DNA of 64,000 nucleotides from Methylohalomonas lacus (GTDB lineage: Bacteria; Pseudomonadota; Gammaproteobacteria; Methylohalomonadales; Methylohalomonadaceae), in contig NZ_JANUCT010000008.1 in NCBI RefSeq assembly GCF_024808875.1, positions 58,501-122,500 on the forward strand. The letters are read 5' to 3'. The position numbers were made by a program, and so were the translations under genes. The notes beneath the pieces were generated by a model. It was not told the DNA's origin, did no database searches, and saw nothing but the letters and a program-made list of their open reading frames with translations. Positions 8,086 to 16,961 of this stretch are shown here, one piece after another (position 1 is the first letter of the stretch; the number at the start of each line of letters is the position of its first letter).

Positions 8086-8793
8086 TCAGTTCTCCAGCCA
8101 GCGGTCCAGCTGGATTGCGGTGACCCGTGCCAGGAAAACCAGCAGTTCCAGTTCCGGGCCGCGCCGGTACCGGTCGCGCTCGCGGCTGCCGATCGCCAGC
8201 AGGCCATCCCACTGGTGGCCGGTGATCGGCAACAGGACGCTGGCATGCATTTCGGCCGCCGCAGCCCGGTCGAACATCAGCGGCAGGTGCTCGGCCTGCA
8301 GGCTGTCCAGCAGGGGCTGGCCGCGGTTGAACAGTTCCGCCAGCAACAGCCGCAGCTTGTCGTTACGGCCACGGACTTCGATCAGTGGCCGGTTCTGGAA
8401 CGGGTTGTGGTCGAGAAACAGGAACAGGCGCGCGGCGTCGGCGTCATAGCCGTCATGCAGGCAGTCCTGAAGGAAGTCGCAGACCGTGTCGGGTTGTGCC
8501 GCCGTGAGCATCGCCACGACAAGCTGGTGGACTTGCCTGGACAATGCCTGTAAGTCACGCTGGTTGCGACTCAGCCTGTCGAGCTGCTGACGATAGCGCC
8601 GGTGCTCGCTGCGCAGCCGGGCCACCTGGCGTTCGACCAGGGAGCTGACGCCGGCCGCAGTAGCATGCGGAATTTCCAGCTCGGTCAGCAGATCGGGTCG
8701 GTTACTGAGAAAATCCGGGTGCTGGCGCAGATACTCGGCGACGCGCGCTGCATCCAGTTCGGCACTGGCGCATTTGCTGTCCACCTTGCTCAT
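8086..8793 (-). CDS. DUF484 family protein
   Basis: A 235-residue cytoplasmic protein whose N-terminus (VAEYLRQHPDFLSNRPDLLTELEIPH) is the hallmark of DUF484, followed by a coiled-coil stretch (~50–85) and a GAF-like domain. Function is not established. In many gammaproteobacteria it lies between dapF and xerC; here it is instead followed by a HAD hydrolase. A good ribosome site (GGAG) precedes the ATG on the minus strand. Confidence 0.9.
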   Translation of the reverse strand: MSKVDSKCASAELDAARVAEYLRQHPDFLSNRPDLLTELEIPHATAAGVSSLVERQVARLRSEHRRYRQQLDRLSRNQRDLQALSRQVHQLVVAMLTAAQPDTVCDFLQDCLHDGYDADAARLFLFLDHNPFQNRPLIEVRGRNDKLRLLLAELFNRGQPLLDSLQAEHLPLMFDRAAAAEMHASVLLPITGHQWDGLLAIGSRERDRYRRGPELELLVFLARVTAIQLDRWLEN

Positions 8794-8929
8794 GGGTCAT
8801 CTCCCGTTTTGCGGCAGTCGTCGGCGCGGGCATCAGGCGGATGCCGGCAATCATTGTTACCCGTGTGCGGCTTGATAATCAATTGCCAACCGGCCATGCG
8901 TCCGCCTGTCGGGTGGCCAGCGCAGAGCA

Positions 8930-8958
8930 ATTGCCTGCCGGGAACCGGTTCCCTACAA
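8930..8958 (+). promoter_or_regulatory. Sigma-70 promoter of the Fae-like gene with embedded operator
   Basis: TTGCCT (8930–8935) and TACAAT (8953–8958) are separated by exactly 17 bp. Nearly the whole spacer is the perfect 14-bp palindrome GGGAACCGGTTCCC at 8939–8952. A repressor bound there would block RNA polymerase, so this looks like a repressed promoter. Start of transcription would be near 8965, about 37 bp before the gene. Confidence 0.7.
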
Positions 8959-9001
8959 TTCGCCGTTCAGAATATCACCCGAACCGAGAGAGTATTAGTC
9001 C

Positions 9002-9553
9002 ATGTCCGATGTTATTAATTTCCGTACCGGCGAAGCCACGGTTTTCGCCGCCGAGGGCCAGTTGACCGACGCCATGCCCGAGATCGTACTCGGCAGCGTG
9101 CATGGCCCGGTCGGTAACGCCTTTGCCACCCTGATGGGGCAGTCCGAGGGGCATACCCGCATGTTTGCCGTGCGCGCAACGAATCAGCAGGTCAAGCCGG
9201 CCACGCTGATGGTACCGAAGGTCACCATCAAGTCGATGGAATACGCCAATCTGTTCGGTGGCCCGATGCAGTCTGCAGTGGCCGATGCGGTGCTGGATTG
9301 CGTCATCGATGGTACCCTGCCGCGCGACCAGGTGAACGAACTGGGCATTATTGCCATGCTCTGGATCGACCCGGAATGCGTCAAGGATCCGAACCTGGAC
9401 CGCAAGGATCTGTACCGTACCAACTACGAGGCGATGAAACTGGCGGTCAAGCGGGCGATGGACAACGCGCCGTCGATTGAGGAACTGATCGCCAACCGCA
9501 ACAAGATTCATCACGAGATGTATAACCCGGAAACCGGCGAGTCGATCTGGTGA
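9002..9553 (+). CDS. Formaldehyde-activating enzyme (Fae) family protein, divergent
   Basis: Fae joins formaldehyde to tetrahydromethanopterin. This 183-residue protein has family signatures: AFATLMGQSEGHTRMFAV, KPATLMVPKVTIKS, FGGPMQSAVADAV and TNYEAMKLAVKRAM. The N-terminal strand, which in Methylobacterium Fae reads AHIDLIIG with the catalytic His17, here reads AMPEIVLG (residues 24–31), and no His occurs in the first 33 residues. No other methanopterin gene is nearby. It stands alone between a tightly regulated promoter and a terminator. Best reading: a Fae paralogue with altered chemistry, perhaps formaldehyde binding or sensing. Activity is unknown. Confidence 0.85.
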   Translation: MSDVINFRTGEATVFAAEGQLTDAMPEIVLGSVHGPVGNAFATLMGQSEGHTRMFAVRATNQQVKPATLMVPKVTIKSMEYANLFGGPMQSAVADAVLDCVIDGTLPRDQVNELGIIAMLWIDPECVKDPNLDRKDLYRTNYEAMKLAVKRAMDNAPSIEELIANRNKIHHEMYNPETGESIW

Positions 9554-9579
9554 TTGGGTTGACTGGTTGATTGGTCAGG
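9551..9579. repeat. Short degenerate heptamer-like repeat
   Basis: Three TGAYTGG-type units (TGATTGG, TGACTGG, TGATTGG) at 8–9 bp spacing directly follow and include the end of the Fae-like stop codon. They match the TGGTGAY repeat family of this window but are out of strict 7-bp phase. Confidence 0.45.
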
Positions 9580-9587
9580 TTAGACGA

Positions 9588-9617
9588 AAAGGCCGGCGAT
9601 CAATGCCGGCTTTTTTT
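9588..9617 (+). terminator. Intrinsic terminator after the Fae-like gene
   Basis: GCCGGC, a short loop and GCCGGC are followed by TTTTTTT. The upstream AAAA lets the hairpin also work weakly for the convergent gene whose stop lies at 9616. Confidence 0.85.
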
Positions 9618-10248
9618 ATGCTGTTTCAAGGCGCACAAGCTGCCGGTCGTGCCAGCGGCCGAGCAGGCCCAGCGCCAGCAGGGCGCCAATCAGTGCCCAG
9701 GCCATATCCGATTGCGTGTCCCAGACATAGCCCTGGGTACCGAGAAAGCTGTCGGCGGCTTCCTCACTGAGCAGTGCCACCCACCATTCGATCAGTTCGT
9801 AGAACGCGCTCAGTGCCAGGCAGACACAGACGATCATAAAGCCCCGCCAGTAACGACCGTTGATAACCTGAAAACGCAGCAGCAGTTCACGGGCGATGAT
9901 CGCCGGCACAAAACCCTGCGCCAGGTGGCCTAGCTTGTCGTAGTTGTTCCGTTCCCATCCCATGATAGGCTGCAGCCATTCGAACAGCGGCACACGGGCG
10001 TAGGTGTAGTGACCGCCGATCATCAGGATGACGGCGTGGCCCAGGATCAGCCAGTAAAGCAGCGGGGTCAGCGGGAAACTGCGGCGCGTCAGCAGTATGA
10101 TCAACAGCCCGAGTATGGCCGGCAGAACTTCCAGCAGCCAGGTGATGCGATCATGGGGCGCAATGCCGGACCAGACCAGTACGCCGACGAAAACCAGCAG
10201 CCATGCGGTTGGCGCGATTAACGACCACGGTGTAGATGGCGCCGGCAT
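9616..10248 (-). CDS. DUF2238 (YjdF-like) inner-membrane protein
   Basis: A 210-residue membrane protein with about six hydrophobic segments and the DUF2238 signatures GGHYTYARVP, YDKLGHLAQGFVPA and FYELIEWW. Function is unknown. The conserved acidic and histidine residues within the membrane segments are typical of the family. It is the downstream gene of a pair with the HIT protein (15-bp gap). Confidence 0.88.
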   Translation of the reverse strand: MPAPSTPWSLIAPTAWLLVFVGVLVWSGIAPHDRITWLLEVLPAILGLLIILLTRRSFPLTPLLYWLILGHAVILMIGGHYTYARVPLFEWLQPIMGWERNNYDKLGHLAQGFVPAIIARELLLRFQVINGRYWRGFMIVCVCLALSAFYELIEWWVALLSEEAADSFLGTQGYVWDTQSDMAWALIGALLALGLLGRWHDRQLVRLETA

Positions 10249-10262
10249 GTTGTATCCCGGCC

Positions 10263-10685
10263 CTAGGCCGGGCTCGGTTCACGCAGCAGTTGCTGTTTCA
10301 GCAACGCGTCTGTCAGCTCGCGCACCTCGGTCTCGGCGTAATCCGCCGATGTTTGCAAGTGGCCCCAGACCGGCTGTGGCCAGCAGGCATCCTCGCTGCT
10401 GCGGCCGACGATATGGATATGCAACTGCGGCACGAGATTGCCGATGGTGGCGATATTGATGCGTTCACACTGGTAATACTTCTTGACGAAGCGGGCCAGG
10501 CGTCGCACCTCAGACAGCACCTGGTGGTAATGGGCACTGTCCAGTTCGTGCAGTTCGGCAACAGCGGTGGCGGGGACCAGTATCAACCAGGGCAGGCTGG
10601 CGTTGCGATGCAGTAATAATGTCCCCGTGCCGGCGGCGCCCAGGTAATGGCAGTCTTTCGAGAGTTGCGGATGCAGACTGGTCAT
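10263..10685 (-). CDS. HIT-family nucleotide hydrolase/transferase
   Basis: A 140-residue protein with the histidine triad QLHIHIVGR (His-x-His-x pattern) near residue 88 and an upstream TGTLLLHRNASLPWLILVPA strand typical of HIT proteins. Members hydrolyse or transfer nucleoside monophosphates; the substrate cannot be told from sequence. It precedes the DUF2238 gene in a probable two-gene operon. Confidence 0.88.
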   Translation of the reverse strand: MTSLHPQLSKDCHYLGAAGTGTLLLHRNASLPWLILVPATAVAELHELDSAHYHQVLSEVRRLARFVKKYYQCERINIATIGNLVPQLHIHIVGRSSEDACWPQPVWGHLQTSADYAETEVRELTDALLKQQLLREPSPA

Positions 10686-10780
10686 GGACGGCGCCTTTGC
10701 TCAGACTATGACTTAACAATAGCGGAAAGTGGCCGCTGATTACCAGTTATCCATGCAAATAAGCAACAACGGGTAAAGGG

Positions 10781-11503
10781 ATGAACGCAGACGTACAGCC
10801 GATACCGGCACTTAACCTGGCGATCGCTTTCCTGCCGGTGTTGCTGGTGTGGTTGATCATGCAATGGTGGTCGCTGCCGTCACGCCAGGCCCTGTATGCC
10901 AGCGGCCGGATGCTGTTGCAGCTGTTATTGGTCGGCTATGTGCTGACCTATATCTTCGAGTCGGAACGCGGGCTGGTCGTGGTCGGCGTTTTGATCGTCA
11001 TGCTGCTGGCTGCCAGCGGTATCGCCCTGCGACCGATCAGCCGCAATTACCGGCACCTGTTCTGGATCGTCTGTGCGGCCATCATCATCGGCGGTGTCTC
11101 GACGCTCATCCTCGTCAGCCAGTTCGTATTCAACCTGGATCGCTGGTACGAACCGACTTACCTGATCCCGCTGGGCGGCATGATTTTTTCCAACTGCATG
11201 AACAGCATCAGCCTGGCGGCCGAACGTTTCGAGGCTGAATGTCAGCAGGACAAGGAGAAATCGGAAGCGCGTCGTACGGCCATGAATGCCGCCATGATTC
11301 CGCAGATCAACACACTGCTGGCGGTTGGCATCGTCGCCCTGCCGGGCATGATGACCGGCCAGATACTGTCAGGCGTGTCGCCCCTGATCGCGGCCCAGTA
11401 CCAGATCGTGGTGATGACGATGATATTCGGTTCTGCCGGTATGGCGACGGCTGCCTATCTATGGCTTATTGGCCATGTCCGGCGTTCATCAGCGGAACGT
11501 TAG
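10781..11503 (+). CDS. FetB/UPF0014 family ABC transporter permease
   Basis: A 240-residue inner-membrane protein with about seven hydrophobic segments and the UPF0014 core PLGGMIFSNCMNSISLAAERF and ALPGMMTGQILSGVSP. E. coli FetB works with the ATPase FetA and is linked to iron homeostasis. No fetA-like ATPase is adjacent, so the partner must be elsewhere or missing. The 3' end overlaps the convergent diguanylate cyclase gene by 38 bp. Confidence 0.88.
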   Translation: MNADVQPIPALNLAIAFLPVLLVWLIMQWWSLPSRQALYASGRMLLQLLLVGYVLTYIFESERGLVVVGVLIVMLLAASGIALRPISRNYRHLFWIVCAAIIIGGVSTLILVSQFVFNLDRWYEPTYLIPLGGMIFSNCMNSISLAAERFEAECQQDKEKSEARRTAMNAAMIPQINTLLAVGIVALPGMMTGQILSGVSPLIAAQYQIVVMTMIFGSAGMATAAYLWLIGHVRRSSAER

Positions 11504-12622
11504 CCGGATCGAACAGCTGCCAGTGTCCCCCGCCATTCGCCTTGGCCTGGTACATGGCCAGATCAGCATTGCGCAGCAACGATTTGGCGCTGTCGCCAAG
11601 CGTTGGATACAGCGCGACGCCAATGCTGGCCATCAGATTGACCGGTATGCCGGAGTCGTAGGGATTGTCACGAAAAGCCTGCAAAATATTCTCGGCAGTC
11701 TGTTGCCAGCGTTCAACTTCGCCATGCCGCGACAGCAGCACGGCAAATTCGTCACCGCCGAGGCGCGCCACCAGGCCATGGTCGCCGACAGCGGTGTTGA
11801 GTACCGTGGCGGCATGCTGAATGGCGCGATCGCCGGTTTCGTGGCCGAACTCGTCGTTGATCAGCTTGAAGCTGTCGAGGTCGATGAAAAACAGGGCAAA
11901 ACGTTCACCCGCCGCGGCTGATGACATGACCTGCTCTTCCAGCCGATTGGTGAATACCTCGCGGTTGTACAGGCCGGTCAGGGCGTCACGCGTTGCCTGA
12001 TAGTCCAGTTGGGCCTGCTTGGTGCGTGTTTCCGTGACGTCGGTAGCGATGCCGACGCGGCTCGTCACCTGGCCCTGATCGGAGAGTACCGGGTAGCTCT
12101 GAAACCGCAGCCAGCGCAGTTCGCCTTCTGCATTGTGGATGCGAAAATCGAACACCAGCACCTTGTCAGGGGCCCAGCTTGCTATCTGCTGTCTGACGTG
12201 GTCGCGGTCTTCCTCGACAACAGCGCCGATCCAGGCCCAGGGATCCGTCCGTACCTGTTCGCGTGGCAGACCGAAAATGCGCTCGTAGGCCTTGTTGACG
12301 AAGATCAGTTTCGGTTCCGTCGGCGATGCGACCCAGCAGATATCCGGGATGTTGTCGGCGAATTCCTTGAGCAGTTTTTGTGAATTCTGCAGGTCGTTCA
12401 GCTGATGCCGGATAAGCCAGTACAGCAGCAGGGCGGTAACAAGGACAAAACCGACACCCTTGATCGCATGCGGAATCCAGCCGTCACCCAATTGCTCGGA
12501 TAGCACGTGCGTGAGCACGAAATCCGTGCCAATGATCCAGCCGATGCCCCACAGTGCGTAGAACAGGCTGATGCCCAGCGCCCGGTCACGCCGCCAGAAG
12601 CGGCCGCCTTTGGCGGTCAGGC

Positions 12623-12626
<4 letters not shown>
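11466..12626 (-). CDS. Membrane PAS–GGDEF diguanylate cyclase
   Basis: Predicted to make cyclic di-GMP. The 386-residue protein has two N-terminal membrane segments (~17–38, ~55–75), a PAS/PAC domain (~80–205; DICWVASPTEPKLIFVNKAYERIFG) and a GGDEF domain (~210–375). The active-site motif is intact (ARLGGDEFAVLL), and I see no RxxD inhibitory site just before it, so product feedback may be absent. It is the last gene of hemB–mliC–DGC; its ATG overlaps the mliC stop by 4 bp (ATGA). The PAS ligand is unknown. Confidence 0.92.
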
Positions 12627-14058
<1,432 letters not shown>

Positions 14059-14239
14059 TTATAACGTGTTCAGCGCCCGAACTTTAACGTGTCCCGTGGA
14101 GTGACCCCGGGAAAGTCCGGCTTATATGCCAGCGAGTGTCATAATGGCGGCTGAAGCAATGCTCCGCATCGGCGTATGTGCCGGCCGGTGCTGCTTCGAA
14201 CAGGCGTTGCTCCGGCGGACGGCGGGGCGGCCGGGGCCA

Positions 14240-14510
14240 TAACCTGCTGCTGGTCGGCCTGGATACCCCGTGCCTGCGGCGTATTGAGGTTACACTGGGC
14301 ATGCATCGCGTGCATCACTCGGTGGAGCGGATTGAAACCGACAGCAACTTCGGCTTCAACCTGCCGTGCTGGGAATGGCTGTTCGGTACCTGTCGCGATC
14401 AGCCGCGCGCCGGCCAAGACCATTGACGCTCGGCCTGGACATTTAACGCGATCGGCGCGCGGGTTGCACAGGCTGCTGGCGCCGCCGTTTTTGAGTACAG
14501 TGGCGTCGGT
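14240..14510 (+). pseudogene. Remnant of a sterol desaturase/fatty acid hydroxylase family gene
   Basis: One forward frame reads TLGMHRVHHSVERIETDSN and continues FGFNLPCWEWLFGTCRDQPRAGQ, closely matching the C-terminal di-iron hydroxylase motif (DMHRVHHS…ETDSNFGFNLPWWDRLFGTYR) of this family, then stops at 14426. A different frame continues LTRSARGLHRLLAPPF, which resembles the usual last helix, suggesting a frameshift near 14420. The N-terminal ~200 residues of the family, including the first His clusters, are not recognisable upstream. This 565-bp gap between hemB and folD holds no intact gene. Confidence 0.65.
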
Positions 14511-14554
14511 ACGCCGCAGAGAACCATCGACAACAGTTCGGGAGACCCAGACAG

Positions 14555-15433
14555 ATGACGGCACAAATTATTGACGGCAAGGCGATTGCCGAGCAGGTAC
14601 GCGGTGAGTGGAAAAAGCGCGCTGACGCTCTGAAGGCGCAGGGTGTGCTACCGGGGCTGGCGGTGATTATCGTCGGTGACAACCCGGCCTCGAAGGTGTA
14701 TGTGCGCAACAAGGTCCGCGCCTGTCATGATGTTGGCCTGCATTCCGAGGTTCACGAACTGCCGGCTGACATTACCGAGGCGATGCTACTGAAACAGATC
14801 CAGGATTTGAATGCCAATCCGGACATTCACGGCATTCTGGTACAACTGCCGTTGCCGGATCACATCAGTGACGACAAGGTGTTGGAAACCATCGACGTTG
14901 AAAAGGACGTCGACGGGTTCCATCTCTACAACCTCGGCGCGCTGGTGGCCGGCAATACCGTATTCCCGCCGTGCACGCCCTATGGTGTGCAGTGCCTGAT
15001 CGAGCACACCAACATCCCGATCGAGGGCCAGAATGCCGTCGTTGTCGGTCGCAGCAATATCGTCGGCAAACCGATGGCGCTCATGCTGTTGCACAAGGGC
15101 GCAACGGTGAGCATTTGCACCTCGAAGACACGCGACCTGGCGTTTTATACCCGCCTGGCTGACATACTCGTCGTCGCCGTCGGCCGGCCCGGCCTGATCA
15201 CGGCCGACATGGTCAAGGAAGGCGCGGCGGTGCTGGACGTCGGCATCAACCGCACCGATGAGGGCAAGCTGGTCGGCGACGTCGATTTCGAATCGGTGAA
15301 GGAAAAAGCCGGTCACATCACGCCGGTGCCGGGCGGCGTCGGGCCAATGACCATTTCCATGCTGGTGGCCAATACCGTGCTGGCGGCAGAAAGATTGAGC
15401 GGTCTGGGGTCGGGCAAGTTACAGGATACGTGA
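14555..15433 (+). CDS. folD: Bifunctional methylenetetrahydrofolate dehydrogenase/cyclohydrolase
   Basis: Interconverts 5,10-methylene-, methenyl- and 10-formyl-tetrahydrofolate with NADP. The 292-residue protein shows the FolD signatures: [17 protein letters not shown] with the catalytic lysine, [14 protein letters not shown], the NADP-binding segment [18 protein letters not shown], and the ending [15 protein letters not shown]. Alone in its transcription unit. It supplies one-carbon units and would be the conventional formaldehyde-linked C1 route beside the Fae-like gene at 9 kb. Confidence 0.97.
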   Translation: MTAQIIDGKAIAEQVRGEWKKRADALKAQGVLPGLAVIIVGDNPASKVYVRNKVRACHDVGLHSEVHELPADITEAMLLKQIQDLNANPDIHGILVQLPLPDHISDDKVLETIDVEKDVDGFHLYNLGALVAGNTVFPPCTPYGVQCLIEHTNIPIEGQNAVVVGRSNIVGKPMALMLLHKGATVSICTSKTRDLAFYTRLADILVVAVGRPGLITADMVKEGAAVLDVGINRTDEGKLVGDVDFESVKEKAGHITPVPGGVGPMTISMLVANTVLAAERLSGLGSGKLQDT

Positions 15434-15486
15434 ACCGTGATCGCGGGGCCGGGAGCTGGATGGACTCCTGTGGGGGTGAATCAACC

Positions 15487-15521
15487 GATTAGTTATTGGT
15501 GATTAGTGACTGGTTATTGGT
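15487..15521. repeat. Heptamer array, left arm
   Basis: Five exact 7-bp frames: GATTAGT, TATTGGT, GATTAGT, GACTGGT, TATTGGT. It lies between convergent folD and plsC and faces two arrays of opposite orientation at 15573 and 15672. Confidence 0.85.
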
Positions 15522-15572
15522 TGATTCAAAAAGCGTTACTGCCAATGTTCCCGAGTCACGGAAAAATTGAAC

Positions 15573-15593
15573 ACCAATAACCAATTAACCACT
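15573..15593. repeat. Heptamer array, inner inverted arm
   Basis: ACCAATA, ACCAATT, AACCACT. The 11 bases ACCAATAACCA (15573–15583) are the exact reverse complement of 15511–15521, so a hairpin with an ~50-nt loop can form. Confidence 0.75.
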
Positions 15594-15671
15594 GCCGTGG
15601 AAGTCGACTTCAGTCGGCGAAACATGATCTGAAAAATCGCGGATTGCAATGTGTTCCCACAAGAGTCGGAC

Positions 15672-15706
15672 ATTACTAATTACCGGTCACCAATCACCCA
15701 GCTACC
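15672..15706. repeat. Heptamer array, outer inverted arm entering plsC
   Basis: ATTACTA, ATTACCG, GTCACCA, ATCACCC, AGCTACC. Read on the other strand it matches the left arm (15496–15521) at 21 of 26 bases. The plsC stop codon (15694–15696) lies inside the array, so the repeat has replaced or defined the end of that gene. Confidence 0.8.
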
Positions 15707-16410
15707 AACGCCCGACTCTGGCTTTCAATCCATGCCGCTGCTTCCTGCGTAATCTGTTTCGCGGTTTTGCCGTCGGTTTCTATGGGCGGGCCTATGACGA
15801 CCTGAATCGTGCCGGGCTTTTTCGCAAAACTGTTCTTGGGCCAGTAATGGCCGGCGTTGTGAGCGACAGGCACGACCGGGCGGTCCGCGGCCTCGGCGAG
15901 CATGCCGCCACCCGGCAGATACTTGCCGCTTTCCCCCGGCGCCACCCGCGTGCCTTCCGGAAAGACGACCACCCAGCTGCCGTGCGCCAGCCGGTTTTTA
16001 CCCTGCTCGACGATCTGGCGCGTGGCGCGGAAACCGTTGCGGCGATCGATGGCGATCGGTCGTAACGAGGCCAGCCCCCAGCCGAACAACGGGATCCAGA
16101 GCAGTTCCTTTTTCAGGATAAACACCTGGGGGGCATCGATGATCAACTGGATGGCCATGGTTTCCCAGGCCGACTGGTGCTTGCACATCACGATCGCCGG
16201 TCTGTCCGGGAGATGCTCGCGCCCGTGCACCTCGAAATCCAGGCCACAGGTGACCTTCAGCCACCATAGGGCGAAATGGGTCCACTGGGTGACGATGCGA
16301 TAGCGCAGCCGGTAGGGCAGCGGCAGGATGAGTAGGCTAAGCGGTGTGTAGATCAGCATGGCGGCGGTGATACCGCCATAAAAGAGCGTTGCCCGGAATG
16401 CGGCCAGCAT
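15694..16410 (-). CDS. plsC: 1-acyl-sn-glycerol-3-phosphate acyltransferase
   Basis: Adds the second acyl chain in phosphatidic acid synthesis at the inner membrane. The 238-residue protein has an N-terminal membrane segment, the acyltransferase motif CKHQSAWET (the H-x4-D/E box with Glu, usual in this subfamily) near residue 80, and FPEGTRVAPGE near 155. The ATG at 16410 starts the recognisable protein; the longer open frame is a shadow of gmhB. Last gene of glyQ–glyS–gmhB–plsC, 8 bp after gmhB. Its last codons run into a heptamer array. Confidence 0.93.
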   Translation of the reverse strand: MLAAFRATLFYGGITAAMLIYTPLSLLILPLPYRLRYRIVTQWTHFALWWLKVTCGLDFEVHGREHLPDRPAIVMCKHQSAWETMAIQLIIDAPQVFILKKELLWIPLFGWGLASLRPIAIDRRNGFRATRQIVEQGKNRLAHGSWVVVFPEGTRVAPGESGKYLPGGGMLAEAADRPVVPVAHNAGHYWPKNSFAKKPGTIQVVIGPPIETDGKTAKQITQEAAAWIESQSRALVAG

Positions 16411-16418
16411 GGGCGTGT

Positions 16419-16958
16419 TCAGTGCTTGCCGAGCAGGTCGTTGACGAATGCGGCCAGGTTCTCGTAGACGGGCACGTCTTTTGGCACCTTGTTGTCGTTG
16501 ACGATCCGGGCGCCGCGGCCGGTCTTGACCAGTATGGGCTGGGCGCCGGCGGCGCGGGCGGACTGCAGGTCGCTGATGCGGTCGCCAACGCAGGGCACGC
16601 CTTCCAGGTTGATACGCAGGCGGCCGGCAAGATTCAGTAGCATATCGGGCTTCGGCTTGCGACAGTTGCAGTCGGCGTCGCGCGAACTGCAGGGACAGAA
16701 GAAAATCGCCTCGATCTGGCCGCCGAACTGCGCCAGATGACTCATCATCTTCTGGTTGATGGCGTTGAAATCCTCGATGCTGAATTTGCGCCCGGCGAGT
16801 TCGGCCTGGTTGAGTACCAGCACGACACGATAGCCGTTCTGCGACAGACGGCCGATGGCCTGCAGGCTGCCGGGCAGCGGCTGCCATTCGGCGACCGAGG
16901 GGATGCCATCCGTGTCTTCGCCGATGACGCCGTCGCGGTCGAGGATAACGGTGGGCAT
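16419..16958 (-). CDS. gmhB: D-glycero-beta-D-manno-heptose 1,7-bisphosphate 7-phosphatase, motif-II variant
   Basis: In the ADP-heptose pathway for lipopolysaccharide, GmhB removes the 7-phosphate. The 179-residue HAD protein has the nucleophile motif ILDRDGVIGED, a zinc site CPC…CNC (all Cys, where E. coli has one His), CRKPKP and GDRISD. Motif II, normally VTNQSGIARG, reads VLNQAELAGR: the conserved Thr that contacts phosphate is Leu and the following Ser is Ala. Position between glyS and plsC is the usual one. Either a divergent substrate or impaired catalysis is possible. Confidence 0.88.
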   Translation of the reverse strand: MPTVILDRDGVIGEDTDGIPSVAEWQPLPGSLQAIGRLSQNGYRVVLVLNQAELAGRKFSIEDFNAINQKMMSHLAQFGGQIEAIFFCPCSSRDADCNCRKPKPDMLLNLAGRLRINLEGVPCVGDRISDLQSARAAGAQPILVKTGRGARIVNDNKVPKDVPVYENLAAFVNDLLGKH

Positions 16959-16961
16959 GGT

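Noticed and set aside
14176..14574. Intact small gene overlapping folD start
   Set aside because: The frame matches only the tail of a hydroxylase in pieces and runs into folD; it is better explained as a pseudogene.
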